A model generated the notes under the pieces. That model was not told where the DNA came from. It worked only from the letters and a program-made list of their open reading frames with translations, and ran no database searches. From assembly GCA_963833965.1 (NCBI GenBank), contig CAWHZZ010000003.1, positions 434,001 through 498,000 of the forward strand: a stretch of 64,000 nucleotides of DNA, read 5' to 3'. Shown here piece by piece: positions 50,376-59,370 of this stretch (position 1 is its first letter; each line of letters opens with the position of its first letter). The DNA comes from CAJCIW01 sp963833965. Its GTDB lineage: Bacteria > Chlamydiota > Chlamydiia > Chlamydiales > Rhabdochlamydiaceae. The translations under genes were made by a program, and so were the position numbers.

Positions 50376-51650
50376 CTAGCTGTTTACTTCAGACTTGTCA
50401 ATTCTGGGCTCTTTGAGCAGAAGGGCCACAAGTCCAATCCAAATGACGAAAAGTGCGATGCTTCCCCAATTCACTAGGGGGAAGAACGCGCTTCCTAAAG
50501 TCGCCTGAAGGCCCAGAATGAGCAGAGAGGCGAGCGCCTTAGCGGAGCGGTACGCAAACACGTCGATCACAGACTTGGCGCGGAATTTTTCGTCGGGTGT
50601 TAGCGGAATGTATAGGACCTCTTTGATAATTGCGAATAGAGAAAAGTCGCAGCTCTTAATGCAGATGTAGGCAAACGAGATCACGCCGAAGAGCGGGAAT
50701 AATTGAAAGGCGATGCTATTGAGGCAGAGCATCAGCGGGATGACAATGTGGCTGCGCTTGATGCCTAGGAAATGCATGAGAAGGAAGCTGCCAAAGAGCT
50801 GAAGCGAGATCGTCGCAATGTGGACAAGGCCGAAAATGCGGCCGGTGTATTCCGTTCGAAGATCTTTTTCGAAGATCGTCTTTTCCAAAACAAAATTGAA
50901 TTGGAATTCGAGAAGGGTGGCGCTGAGCTGCATCAAAACGACGATGGCCAAAATGAAAGTGAGATAGCGAGAAGCGCCGATCATTTTCAGGCCATGCATG
51001 AAGGCATTCAGCGAAGAGCGGCGCTTCTCGTCATTGATCTTCATCCCGACGCCTTCTTTTGTGTGCTTCAAAGTAAAATAATAGCAGCAAGAGAGAAGGA
51101 GATAGATCGGCATTGTGGCCAAAAGCAGCGACTCCGAGCCAATTTTGACGGCAAAGAAGCCCGGTAGGATGCTGCCGGCCGATGCCCCGAGGGCGCCGAT
51201 GCCGAAAAACAGCCCATATAGATATTTTGCGCGGTCGTAGGAGATGGTCGTGTGGATTACCGACCAGAGCTGCTGGAACATGAGCATGATGTAAACTTCT
51301 TTCCACAAGTAGAAAACAAATGGGAGCCAAGCAATCTGTTTTAGAAATAATGCGCAGAAAAGATTGCTCAGAACGACGGTCGAGGTCACCGTAGCGAACA
51401 TCCTGAAGCATCCCAAGCGTGGCAAGTATTTGTTATAGAGCGAGACAATGAAAAGGTTGAGGGGCACAGTGGCAAGCCACGCATAAGGAAACACCCCCGA
51501 TCCATAGGCTGTGAGAAAGATGGCGTTGCTGACCGGGCGGATGACAGCGTATTCCATGGAGATAAACAAGCCGCAGAGCATCGCAAAAAGGATGAAGAAG
51601 CGCTCGTTGGTATCGAGACTCTGGAACTCATTTTTAATGCGGGTCAGCAT
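50376..51650 (-). CDS. Npt/ATP-ADP translocase-family transporter, short divergent member
   Basis: The 424-aa protein has about 12 hydrophobic segments and the family-typical block KEVLYIPLTPDEKFRAKSVI, then DVFAYRSAKALASLL. Canonical chlamydial nucleotide transporters are about 500-540 aa and have a similar IPLD...K...ID...R..K pattern. This shorter relative belongs to the wider superfamily, so its substrate may be a nucleotide or a different solute. It overlaps the HD gene upstream by 7 bases. The linkage with a purine-salvage-type enzyme and HD phosphohydrolase favours a nucleotide-related role (inference). Confidence 0.75.
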   Translation of the reverse strand: MLTRIKNEFQSLDTNERFFILFAMLCGLFISMEYAVIRPVSNAIFLTAYGSGVFPYAWLATVPLNLFIVSLYNKYLPRLGCFRMFATVTSTVVLSNLFCALFLKQIAWLPFVFYLWKEVYIMLMFQQLWSVIHTTISYDRAKYLYGLFFGIGALGASAGSILPGFFAVKIGSESLLLATMPIYLLLSCCYYFTLKHTKEGVGMKINDEKRRSSLNAFMHGLKMIGASRYLTFILAIVVLMQLSATLLEFQFNFVLEKTIFEKDLRTEYTGRIFGLVHIATISLQLFGSFLLMHFLGIKRSHIVIPLMLCLNSIAFQLFPLFGVISFAYICIKSCDFSLFAIIKEVLYIPLTPDEKFRAKSVIDVFAYRSAKALASLLILGLQATLGSAFFPLVNWGSIALFVIWIGLVALLLKEPRIDKSEVNS

Positions 51651-52861
51651 GGAGGGGCTTCTATTTTTTGGCGTAAAACTCTTTCATAATGGGGATGCAC
51701 ATAAGCCCATTGCATCCTGCCCGAGGGAATCGAAATTTGCGACAGCTCGTGGCCCAAAAGGATTGCGCCAGAGCGCATTTGAACAGGGAAAGAAAACCCT
51801 TTATGTCCTTTTTGATGGGAGGAGGCCTCCCAAAAAATGGAATCGGAAGGAATTTCTAATTCTTTGGAAATCTCCCGCAGATCGCTCTCCCCTATCCCCT
51901 CTCTCAATGTGACGGCTTTATAGCGGTTCTCGCGCCTCAAGAAGCATTCGGCATCGACGTGGCCGGAGACCGCCGGATCGCTTGCGGCCTTTCTCAAGGC
52001 GGTGAGTATTTCGCAGTCGCTTAGAGATAAATAGGCTTCGAGGCTGCTCAAGTAGTTTCCTTCCGAGTAAAAATCCTTCATGAACCGTGTTAAATGGAAT
52101 TTATAAGCCTTCACGGTGGAATACTGATACACCCGTTGATGCATGAAGTGGCGTGCTAGAAGAAGCGCCTCGCAGGAGGCGATCCCATTCTCTTCGATCC
52201 CGAGCTGCAGCCCGCCATCCCTGGGAACGATGCAGAGCATTTCAATCAATTGCTGATAATCGAAAAGACCGTACGCAACGCCCGTGCATTGAGCATCGCG
52301 GAGCAGATAGTCGATCCGGTCGGCGCCAAAAAAGTCGGCCGTGATGATTTGGGACAATACCCGCTGCTCAGGGTTAAAGGCGCTGTGAGCTACCCCCATT
52401 TCTTTGAGTTTGTGCTCTCCAATCGCCATTTTCAGCACATCGTCGACGACATTCTTGTCTGGCCACACTGGCATAAGATAGGAGCTCTGAATAATCTTCA
52501 CCGTCCATTCTTCGTGCCCAAAGGGCCCAAGCAGTTCTTTTTCCGCAAGGTGGGAAAAAGGCAGATGCCCTAGATCGTGGCAGAGAGCGGCCAGGCGGAT
52601 GATCTGCAGCCAATAGTCGCGATTCTCAAGAGAGAATTTAGATGTGATCCGTTCAAAAATTCGCGTGGCGAGCTCCATGCATCCCAGTGAATGCTCAAAG
52701 CGAGTATGGGTCGCTCCGGGATAGGCGACGTAGGCGATCCCCAGCTGATGGATGTAATGCAGCCTCTGAAACGGCTCGGAATCGATGAGGCGTCGCTCTA
52801 TCTCGGAAAAGTGGATGAAGCCGTGGACGGCGTCGTAAATTTTTTGGTTTCTTTCGATCAT
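51644..52861 (-). CDS. HD-domain phosphohydrolase (SAMHD1/dNTPase-like)
   Basis: The 405-aa protein has a metal-binding HD domain: His in THTRFEHSLGCMELATRIFE, the HD pair in AALCHDLGHLPFSHLAEKE and Asp in ADFFGADRIDYLLRDA. The N-terminal KIYDAVHGFIHFSEIERRLI and LGIAYVAYPGATHTRFEHS are typical of SAMHD1-like bacterial HD proteins. Such enzymes hydrolyse dNTPs to nucleoside and triphosphate; others act on dGTP or signalling nucleotides. It is coupled to the GuaC/IMPDH-like gene (ATGA overlap) and to the transporter-like gene. Confidence 0.88.
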   Translation of the reverse strand: MIERNQKIYDAVHGFIHFSEIERRLIDSEPFQRLHYIHQLGIAYVAYPGATHTRFEHSLGCMELATRIFERITSKFSLENRDYWLQIIRLAALCHDLGHLPFSHLAEKELLGPFGHEEWTVKIIQSSYLMPVWPDKNVVDDVLKMAIGEHKLKEMGVAHSAFNPEQRVLSQIITADFFGADRIDYLLRDAQCTGVAYGLFDYQQLIEMLCIVPRDGGLQLGIEENGIASCEALLLARHFMHQRVYQYSTVKAYKFHLTRFMKDFYSEGNYLSSLEAYLSLSDCEILTALRKAASDPAVSGHVDAECFLRRENRYKAVTLREGIGESDLREISKELEIPSDSIFWEASSHQKGHKGFSFPVQMRSGAILLGHELSQISIPSGRMQWAYVHPHYERVLRQKIEAPPC

Positions 52862-53880
52862 GCTTTTTCCGGGCGTGGGCGGCTCTCATGCATATAACTT
52901 GGCGTCACTTCGACGAATTCAGCTTTGCGCTGAAGCTCTTTGATGCTGCGCGCCCCGCCATAGGTCAGACCGCTGCGAAGGCCGCCGAGCAGATCGCTAA
53001 GCAGTTGTTTGGCGCTTCCGGAAACTGGGCCCCAGAAGTCGATCCCTTCCGCGACGGTCTTGTCCTTGAGACCTCCATAGAAGTCATTCTGGAAGTCTTC
53101 GCTCGCCTGCCCGCGGAATTTCGCCTCGAATCCTGAAGGGGCGGATTCCGATTTGCGTTTGGGTGCCGCGCTCTCTTTCGTCATCGCGAAGAGCTTGCCG
53201 ATCATGACCGTGCTGGCCCCGGCGGCCAAGGCTAAAACGACGTCACGGCTATTGCGTATTCCGCCGTCAGCAATTAAGGGGACTCGCAATTTTTCCGCGA
53301 TTTTGCCGCAGTCGTAGATAGCGGTAAGCTGCGGCACGCCAAAGCCGGTGACCATCCGAGTCGAGCACGCAGCTCCAGGCCCTACTCCGACTTTCACAGC
53401 ATCGGCCCCGGCATTGACGAGGTCATGGTAGGCCATGGCCGTGCAGACGTTGCCGGCGATGATTTCTTTGTCTGGATGGGTGCGCTTGAGCTCATGAATG
53501 AACTTGAACATCTTGTCGGAATGGCCATGCGCGACGTCGATGCAGACGCCGATCGCCCCTAAATCCAGCAGTTTGCGCGTTTCCTCGATTTTGAGGATCC
53601 CGCAAGAGATGAAGGTATTTTCCGTGTACTTCTTTACCCAGCGCTCTTGCACCTCAAAATTTGTGAAGCGATGGAAAATAGGGATCGAGCCGGCTTCGAT
53701 CAGGATGTCGGCCAGTTCTTCGCTGATCGCCGTGTCCATGTTAGAGCAGATGATCGGGATATTCATCTTTCGGTTTTTCGTCAGCCAGGTTTCGAGGAGC
53801 GGTTCTGTACGCGATGGCACGTTGTTGAATTGCGGCACTAAGGCCACATCGTCAAAGGTATAGGCTTTTCTGAACGACAT
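52858..53880 (-). CDS. GMP reductase/IMP dehydrogenase-family protein
   Basis: The 340-aa TIM-barrel enzyme has the family start YTFDDVALVPQFNNVPSRTE, the cysteine loop VGVGPGAACSTRMVTGFGVP (about residue 180), and the phosphate site LIADGGIRNSRDVVLALAAG. The CBS domains of IMP dehydrogenase are absent, as in GMP reductase. The flap region SGLTYGGARSIKELQRKAEF is typical of GMPR/GuaB3-like proteins. It either converts GMP to IMP or oxidises IMP. First gene of the minus-strand operon with HD, transporter-like and malic enzyme genes. Confidence 0.85.
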   Translation of the reverse strand: MSFRKAYTFDDVALVPQFNNVPSRTEPLLETWLTKNRKMNIPIICSNMDTAISEELADILIEAGSIPIFHRFTNFEVQERWVKKYTENTFISCGILKIEETRKLLDLGAIGVCIDVAHGHSDKMFKFIHELKRTHPDKEIIAGNVCTAMAYHDLVNAGADAVKVGVGPGAACSTRMVTGFGVPQLTAIYDCGKIAEKLRVPLIADGGIRNSRDVVLALAAGASTVMIGKLFAMTKESAAPKRKSESAPSGFEAKFRGQASEDFQNDFYGGLKDKTVAEGIDFWGPVSGSAKQLLSDLLGGLRSGLTYGGARSIKELQRKAEFVEVTPSYMHESRPRPEKA

Positions 53881-53943
53881 TTAGAACTCCTGTAAATCGT
53901 TAAATATAACACAAAATTGTCTTTTTATGGCATTTTTTGGGAT

Positions 53944-54684
53944 ATGATCAGCGTGACGATTCTTTCAAAAAACTGCGAAGAGACCCTTTCCGCCACCCTG
54001 GAATCTCTTAAAAAATTTCCTGAAGTGCTTGTTTATGATTCTGGATCGACGGACAAGACTTTGGCCATTGCTGCAGCCTACCCAAATATTAAGATTGTGA
54101 ATGGGGTATTTACAGGATTTGGGCCCACCCATAATGCCGCCTCCTCCCAGGCAAAATACGACTGGGTCCTTTCGATCGACAGCGACGAGGTCCTCACGTC
54201 AGAGCTTGCCGAGGAAATTCTTCAATTGCGGTTGAACACCGCCTGCATTTACCAAATCCAGCGGAAAAACTACTTTAACGGCAAATGGGTGCGCTGGTGC
54301 GGAGGATGGCATCCCGACCCCGTTTTAAGGCTTTATAACCGAAAGACGACCCGATTTTCCGATGACGCGGTTCACGAGAAGGTCTTAAGCCAAGGCCTTC
54401 GAGTCGTTCCACTTGCCTCCCCTCTGATTCACACCCCCTATCGTTCGATGGAGGACTTTTTGCACAAAATGCAGATCTACTCCACCCTCTTCGCCCAGCA
54501 AAACAAGGGCAAAAAACGGGCGTCTGTGCCTGGAGCCATTGCCCATGGCTTCTTCGCTTTTTTGAAAAGTTACCTCTTCAAAAAGGGTTTTTTAGGCGGG
54601 AAAGAGGGATTCATTATTTCTATTTATAATGGCCACACTTCGTTTTATAAATACTTAAAGTTGACGGAAGTTAATAAAAAGTAA
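53944..54684 (+). CDS. Glycosyltransferase family 2 (WaaE/KdtX-like)
   Basis: The 246-aa protein begins at the ATG at 53944 (MISVTILSKNCEETLSATLE), the family's usual start. The nucleotide-sugar part has VYDSGSTDKT and DWVLSIDSDEVLTSEL (DxD-type). RWCGGWHPDPVLRLYNRKTT and DAVHEKVL are typical of LPS-core glycosyltransferases that add glucose or heptose. A C-terminal amphipathic region (LKSYLFKKGFLGGKEGFIIS) may bind membrane. An AT-rich hairpin AAAAAGTAA/TTACTTTTT (54676-54694) covers the stop and may terminate the transcript. Confidence 0.9.
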   Translation: MISVTILSKNCEETLSATLESLKKFPEVLVYDSGSTDKTLAIAAAYPNIKIVNGVFTGFGPTHNAASSQAKYDWVLSIDSDEVLTSELAEEILQLRLNTACIYQIQRKNYFNGKWVRWCGGWHPDPVLRLYNRKTTRFSDDAVHEKVLSQGLRVVPLASPLIHTPYRSMEDFLHKMQIYSTLFAQQNKGKKRASVPGAIAHGFFAFLKSYLFKKGFLGGKEGFIISIYNGHTSFYKYLKLTEVNKK

Positions 54685-54734
54685 TTTACTTTTTACGCCA
54701 ATTTTAATAACTTTATCATAACGAGGTGTACATT

Positions 54735-56630
54735 ATGGCGAAGGTTATCGGCATTGATTTAGGTACGTCAAATTCCGCCGCCGCTTTTATGGAGGGCGGG
54801 CGTCCTGTGATCATCCCCTCCGCAGAGGGAGCGGGCGTAGCGTCGGGAAAAGCCTTCCCTTCCTATGTGGCTTTCACGAAAGACGGCCAGCGCCTCGTCG
54901 GAGAGCCAGCTCGCCGCCAGGCCGCAATCAATCCCGAAGGCACCATCCAGGCTGCGAAACGAAAGATGGGGACTGATCACAAGTTTAAAGTCTTCGGCAA
55001 AGAATACACCCCCCAGCAAGTCTCGGCTTTCATTCTCCAAAAAATCAAAGAAGATGCCGAAGCTTTTCTCGGCGACACCGTCGATGAGGCTGTGATCACC
55101 TGCCCGGCCTATTTTGATGACAATCAGCGCACAGCGACTAAAGACGCAGGAGAAATCGCCGGCTTCAAAGTCTTGCGGATCATCAACGAGCCGACGGCTG
55201 CCTGCTTGGCCTACGGCCTGGAAAAATCTGGCAAAGAGCTAAAGATTCTCGTTTTTGACTTTGGCGGGGGTACACTCGACGTCACGATCATGGAGATGTG
55301 GAAAGAGGGCGGTTTTAAAGTCATGGCGACAAACGGCGACACCCAGCTTGGTGGTACGGATATGGATAAGGTGCTCATCGAGTATATCGTCGGCGATTTC
55401 CAGAAACATTCAGGCATCGACTTGAGAAAAGACAGGCTCGCCATGCAAAGGATTCAGGAAGCCGCGGAAAAAGCGAAGGTAGAACTCTCCAGCACGCTGA
55501 CGACCGATATCAATCTTCCCTTCATTTCTGCCGATGCAGAAGGGGCAAAGCACCTCACAATGACTTTAAACCGGGCAAAATTGGAAGAGCTCGTCCGGCC
55601 TATCGTCAATCGCTGTCGCCAGCCCTTGGAGCAAGCCTTAAAGGACGCCAAAGATGCCTTTAAAAAAGAAGGGATCGAATTTTCTACCCAGGACATCGAC
55701 AAGATCATTATGGTCGGGGGCCCTACCCGGATGCCGATTGTGCAAAAGTTTGTCGAAGATTTGTTGGGCAAAAAAATTGAACGGGGCATCGATCCGATGG
55801 AATGCGTTGCGATGGGGGCCGCCATCCAAGGTGCGATCATGAAAGGGGAAATCAAAGAGGTCCTTCTTTTGGACGTCACTCCCCTTTCTTTGGGCATAGA
55901 GACGCTTGGCGGCGTCGATACAAAGCTCATCGAAAGAAATACCACCATCCCCACTCGTAAAACTGAGGTCTTTTCCACCGCCGCAGACAACCAGTCGGCC
56001 GTCACGATCCGCGTCCTTCAAGGAGAGCGCTCCATGGCAACTGATAATGTGGAACTCGGTAGATTCGATTTGGTCGGCATTCCTCTATCGCCGCGCGGAA
56101 TCCCCAAGATCGAAGTGACCTTCGACATCGACGCCAACGGCATCGTCCATGTTTCAGCAAAAGACCTCGGCACAGGCAAAGAGCAATCGATCCGCATCAC
56201 TGCCCCGAAAAAACTGGGGAAGGAAGAAATTGATAAAATGATCAGAGAAGCTGAAAAATTCGCCGCCGAAGACGTCAAGCGCAAAGAAGAGATTGAGGCA
56301 ATCAACCAAGCCGATACCCTCGTCTACGCCACGGAAAAATCCCTGAAAGAATATGGCGATAAAGTGAGCCAAAGCGATCGCGCAAGTATAGAAAGCAAGC
56401 TCACGCAGCTAAAAACCGCGATCAAAGATAAAAACCTCGCCGCCATCAAAAAAGGGATGGAAGAGCTGAACCTCGCTTCCCATAAATTGGCCGAAGAGAT
56501 CTATCGACATACCCAAGAAAAACAAGAAAAAGGTCCAGTCCCTCCAAAATTCAAGGAAGAAAAGAACAAAGAAGACATTATCGACGCCGAGTTCAAGGAA
56601 GATGACGAGGACAAAAAAAAACAAGCTTAA
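54735..56630 (+). CDS. dnaK: DnaK-type Hsp70 chaperone, divergent
   Basis: The start is the ATG at 54735 with GAGGTG upstream; 631 aa. The actin-like ATPase signatures are present: GIDLGTSNSAAAFMEGGRPV, VITCPAYFDDNQRTATKDAG, LVFDFGGGTLDVTIMEMW and IMVGGPTRMPIVQKFVEDLL. The linker EVLLLDVTPLSLGIETLGG and the substrate domain follow, ending DIIDAEFKEDD. Differences from standard DnaK include the variant phosphate-loop neighbourhood SAEGAGVASGKAFPSYVAFT and the FDIDANGIVHVSAKDLGTG (Val for Leu). The gene is directly followed by an unusual DnaJ, not by grpE, so it may be a second Hsp70 rather than the housekeeping one. Confidence 0.92.
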   Translation: MAKVIGIDLGTSNSAAAFMEGGRPVIIPSAEGAGVASGKAFPSYVAFTKDGQRLVGEPARRQAAINPEGTIQAAKRKMGTDHKFKVFGKEYTPQQVSAFILQKIKEDAEAFLGDTVDEAVITCPAYFDDNQRTATKDAGEIAGFKVLRIINEPTAACLAYGLEKSGKELKILVFDFGGGTLDVTIMEMWKEGGFKVMATNGDTQLGGTDMDKVLIEYIVGDFQKHSGIDLRKDRLAMQRIQEAAEKAKVELSSTLTTDINLPFISADAEGAKHLTMTLNRAKLEELVRPIVNRCRQPLEQALKDAKDAFKKEGIEFSTQDIDKIIMVGGPTRMPIVQKFVEDLLGKKIERGIDPMECVAMGAAIQGAIMKGEIKEVLLLDVTPLSLGIETLGGVDTKLIERNTTIPTRKTEVFSTAADNQSAVTIRVLQGERSMATDNVELGRFDLVGIPLSPRGIPKIEVTFDIDANGIVHVSAKDLGTGKEQSIRITAPKKLGKEEIDKMIREAEKFAAEDVKRKEEIEAINQADTLVYATEKSLKEYGDKVSQSDRASIESKLTQLKTAIKDKNLAAIKKGMEELNLASHKLAEEIYRHTQEKQEKGPVPPKFKEEKNKEDIIDAEFKEDDEDKKKQA

Positions 56631-56636
56631 GAATGT

Positions 56637-57578
56637 ATGTCCACTCAAAGGGATTACTATGAGATTCTCGGCATCGCGAAAAACGCGACCTTAGAACAGA
56701 TCCGCAGCGCTTATCGCGAAGCAGCCCTGAGATATCACCCTGACCGCGTTCCCGAGGCGGAAAAAAAGGATGCCGAAGAAAAGTTCAAAGAGATCTCCGA
56801 GGCCTACGCTATCCTCTCCGATCCTAAAAAACGTGCTCTCTACGATCAACACGGTCATTCGGGTATTGATCAGCGCTATGCCTATGAGGACATTTTTAAA
56901 GGCGCGGATTTCACCACCATCTTCGAAGACCTATCTGAATTTGGCGTTGGCGAGACTCTCTTCGAAAAACTTTTCGGGGATTTTGGCCTTTCCGGCAAAA
57001 GACGAAGAAGTCGCGATTTGCAAATGGCCTTTGAAATCACGCTGGAAGAGGCAGCGACCGGCTGCGAGAAAAAGATCGCGATCCCCCGTTACGACCCCTG
57101 TCCTCAATGCGGCGGACACGGCTGTTCAAAGTGCCATGGAAAAGGCAGTGTGAGAATCACACGGCAGATCAGCGTCAAAATCCCCGCCGGTGTTGAAACA
57201 GGCTCCCAGCTTCGAGTCCGCGGCGAAGGAGAAGGCGGCCAAGGCGATCTTTACCTCGTCATCGAGGTTGCGCCCCATCGCCTTTTTGAACGACGAGGAA
57301 ATGACCTTTTTACGCAAAAGATAATTCCTCTTGAAGCAGCTGTCCTTGGTGGTGAAGTTACCGTCCCTACACTCTTTGGCAAAGCCATCATGAAGATCCC
57401 CCCGGGAACGCAAAACGGGGCTAAATTTCGCCTGAATGGCAAAGGAATGCCCAAAATCCACCAACATGAACACGGTGACGAGTACATCATTATCTCCGTG
57501 GAGATTCCCACGCATCTCACCCCTGAGCAAAAACAGCTGATGGAAGCCTTTGCCAAGGCCTCCAAAAAAGCCGCTTAG
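56637..57578 (+). CDS. dnaJ: DnaJ-like co-chaperone with a half-sized zinc domain
   Basis: The 313-aa protein has a J domain (residues 1-70) with the HPD motif at 34-36 and the usual KRALYDQHG close. The Gly/Phe region is short. Normal DnaJ has four CxxCxGxG repeats binding two zinc ions. Here only two occur, CPQCGGHG (155-162) and CSKCHGKG (163-170), enough for one zinc. The C-terminal beta domains (QISVKIPAGVETGSQLRVRG, LFGKAIMKIPPGTQNGAKFR) follow in order. It starts 6 bases after dnaK, so both are one operon. The truncated zinc centre should affect substrate handling and cooperation with DnaK. Confidence 0.9.
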   Translation: MSTQRDYYEILGIAKNATLEQIRSAYREAALRYHPDRVPEAEKKDAEEKFKEISEAYAILSDPKKRALYDQHGHSGIDQRYAYEDIFKGADFTTIFEDLSEFGVGETLFEKLFGDFGLSGKRRRSRDLQMAFEITLEEAATGCEKKIAIPRYDPCPQCGGHGCSKCHGKGSVRITRQISVKIPAGVETGSQLRVRGEGEGGQGDLYLVIEVAPHRLFERRGNDLFTQKIIPLEAAVLGGEVTVPTLFGKAIMKIPPGTQNGAKFRLNGKGMPKIHQHEHGDEYIIISVEIPTHLTPEQKQLMEAFAKASKKAA

Positions 57579-57581
57579 ATC

Positions 57582-57989
57582 CTACCTAGATCCAAACTGC
57601 TCAACAAAATAATGGCCAGGATTCCTACCTTGCCCACGGATATGGGAAAAACGGTTCCCTAAAAGATCGTAAGGCAAGCAAGTCACAAGGCTGGCAAAGG
57701 GGATCATTTCAATACCTCCGCGGAAGAGATTCGCTCCCCCGTGCAAGGTGTATTTAACAGCGATTTCAAGAGCTTTGTTGAGTTGATGTTGTCTTTCTCG
57801 TGCGTTGGGATTGAAGAGAGCGGCGATCGCCATGAAAGCGGCGGCCGCAAGCCCCCCGATGATTTCACACTGCCCTAACACCATTCGCAATGGGCCTGAA
57901 ACCGAAGAAATAACGGGAAAATAACCTGCGATATTCAATCCGGGCTCGATCTTTTCCAGCCAATTGTCTAACGAATCTTCAATTTCCAT
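57582..57989 (-). CDS. Small protein with hydrophobic central region
   Basis: The 135-aa protein starts at 57989 (MEIEDSLDNWLEKIEPGLNI). A stretch of hydrophobic and small residues (CEIIGGLAAAAFMAIAALFN) forms one membrane-like segment, with a helical and basic part after it (ARERQHQLNKALEIAVKYTL). It ends HIRGQGRNPGHYFVEQFGSR. It resembles small, often multi-copy chlamydial proteins with one bilobed-like hydrophobic patch, but it is not a proven inclusion membrane protein. It converges with dnaJ, with a 3-base gap. Confidence 0.5.
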   Translation of the reverse strand: MEIEDSLDNWLEKIEPGLNIAGYFPVISSVSGPLRMVLGQCEIIGGLAAAAFMAIAALFNPNARERQHQLNKALEIAVKYTLHGGANLFRGGIEMIPFASLVTCLPYDLLGNRFSHIRGQGRNPGHYFVEQFGSR

Positions 57990-58207
57990 CATATGATTCT
58001 CCTTGTAAATGGGAAATTATAAGAACGGTCCCAATAAAAGGGAAACCAAATTATTCGATGTATGTTTGTCTGTCATATTAAAAATGCAACACTAGTTTCC
58101 AACCTTGGCCGGCTTCAATGGGAATTGTTCGCATCGTCTTTCTACTTTTGAATTTAAATTTAATTCATCGTTCCCTATTTTGCAAACAAGTCAAGTGAGA
58201 GCATGCT

Positions 58208-59230
58208 ATGATCTTCCCTGGTGCATTTTTATGTGCAATCGCAAATCTATTTGGAACGAACGCCCCTCCTCCCCAACCCCCCGTTGAAGAGCCGGTCCCA
58301 TACGATGGGGACCTGTTCAGAAAAGATAAAAAAGCCGTTTTCGCCACAGGCGAGTATTTATTATGGAAAGTCAGCGAAGGCGCCGTGGACTACTCAGTGG
58401 AGATGAACAAGCCTGCCCATTCGCCCGGGGACACATTTGCCATTGGCAATTACCATAATGCAAAGTTCGATTGGGCCTCAGGGCTCAGAGTTGGTCTTGG
58501 CTGGTTCAACGCTCCTCACTATTGGGACGTCGGTTTCCAGTATACTTTTCTTCCGGCCGATGGAAATAATTCCGCTCACAGGCCTCATAAAAAACATGAA
58601 TTTCTCAACGGCACTTGGGCGCAGCCCGATCTAGCACCTCTAACCAAGGCAAATAGCCATATTGCGCTCAGATATCACCTTTTGGATGTCTTCTTTTCTC
58701 GCCGTTTTCACACGAATAACCATCTGCGCGTCAATGTCTTTGGAGGCGTCGCTTCAGCGTTTATCTATCACAAATGGAAGATCTTATACGAAGATCTCGC
58801 CCATCATCATTCCAGATTAAAAACCAATTGGCATTTTGAGGGAACGGGCCTGCGCCTTGGACTCAAACTCGATTGGTTTCTAGGCGGAGATTTTTATCTG
58901 ACTGGGTTGGCCTCTTCGGCCATCCTCTCCGGGTGGTACGTGAATAAAATTCGGCAAACGACCTCAGGTTCCGGCCTCATCCGCGATACAGAGTTTCACG
59001 ACATCAGACTGGCCTATAATGCGCAATTCATGACAGGCCCTTCTTGGCAGAAAGCCTTTGATAAAATCCGCGTCGAGGTCATGGCCGGCTATGAACTTGC
59101 GATCTGGAGTAATTTACACGAGGTTTTTCGCTCTAGCCATGGCCCGGCAACAGCAACAAAAGAGACATTTATCAATAATTCCAATCTTTCTCTGCAAGGG
59201 CTGGTTATTCGGACAAATATCGACTTTTAA
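58208..59230 (+). CDS. MOMP-like pore-forming outer membrane protein (Lpg1974 type)
   Basis: The 340-aa protein starts at the ATG at 58208 with a signal peptide (MIFPGAFLCAIANLFG). Its proline-rich linker (TNAPPPQPPVEEPVPYDGD) leads into the barrel, beginning with AVFATGEYLLWKVSEGAVDY. This is the pattern of the Legionella-type major outer membrane protein family, which replaces classical MOMP in Waddlia and related chlamydiae. Aromatic-rich strands and a final Phe (VIRTNIDF) fit an outer membrane barrel. It probably serves as a general porin. Transcribed alone. Confidence 0.8.
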   Translation: MIFPGAFLCAIANLFGTNAPPPQPPVEEPVPYDGDLFRKDKKAVFATGEYLLWKVSEGAVDYSVEMNKPAHSPGDTFAIGNYHNAKFDWASGLRVGLGWFNAPHYWDVGFQYTFLPADGNNSAHRPHKKHEFLNGTWAQPDLAPLTKANSHIALRYHLLDVFFSRRFHTNNHLRVNVFGGVASAFIYHKWKILYEDLAHHHSRLKTNWHFEGTGLRLGLKLDWFLGGDFYLTGLASSAILSGWYVNKIRQTTSGSGLIRDTEFHDIRLAYNAQFMTGPSWQKAFDKIRVEVMAGYELAIWSNLHEVFRSSHGPATATKETFINNSNLSLQGLVIRTNIDF

Positions 59231-59370
59231 TCTAAGTGATTAATAATCAGAGACTTGACTAGTTTTTAAAAAAAAGTATATATAATATATATAATTTGAT
59301 ATAATTACTTATAATAAGAGAGCGAATTATGTCAGTAATCATATATACTCGCTTGATAATGTGATAAATT

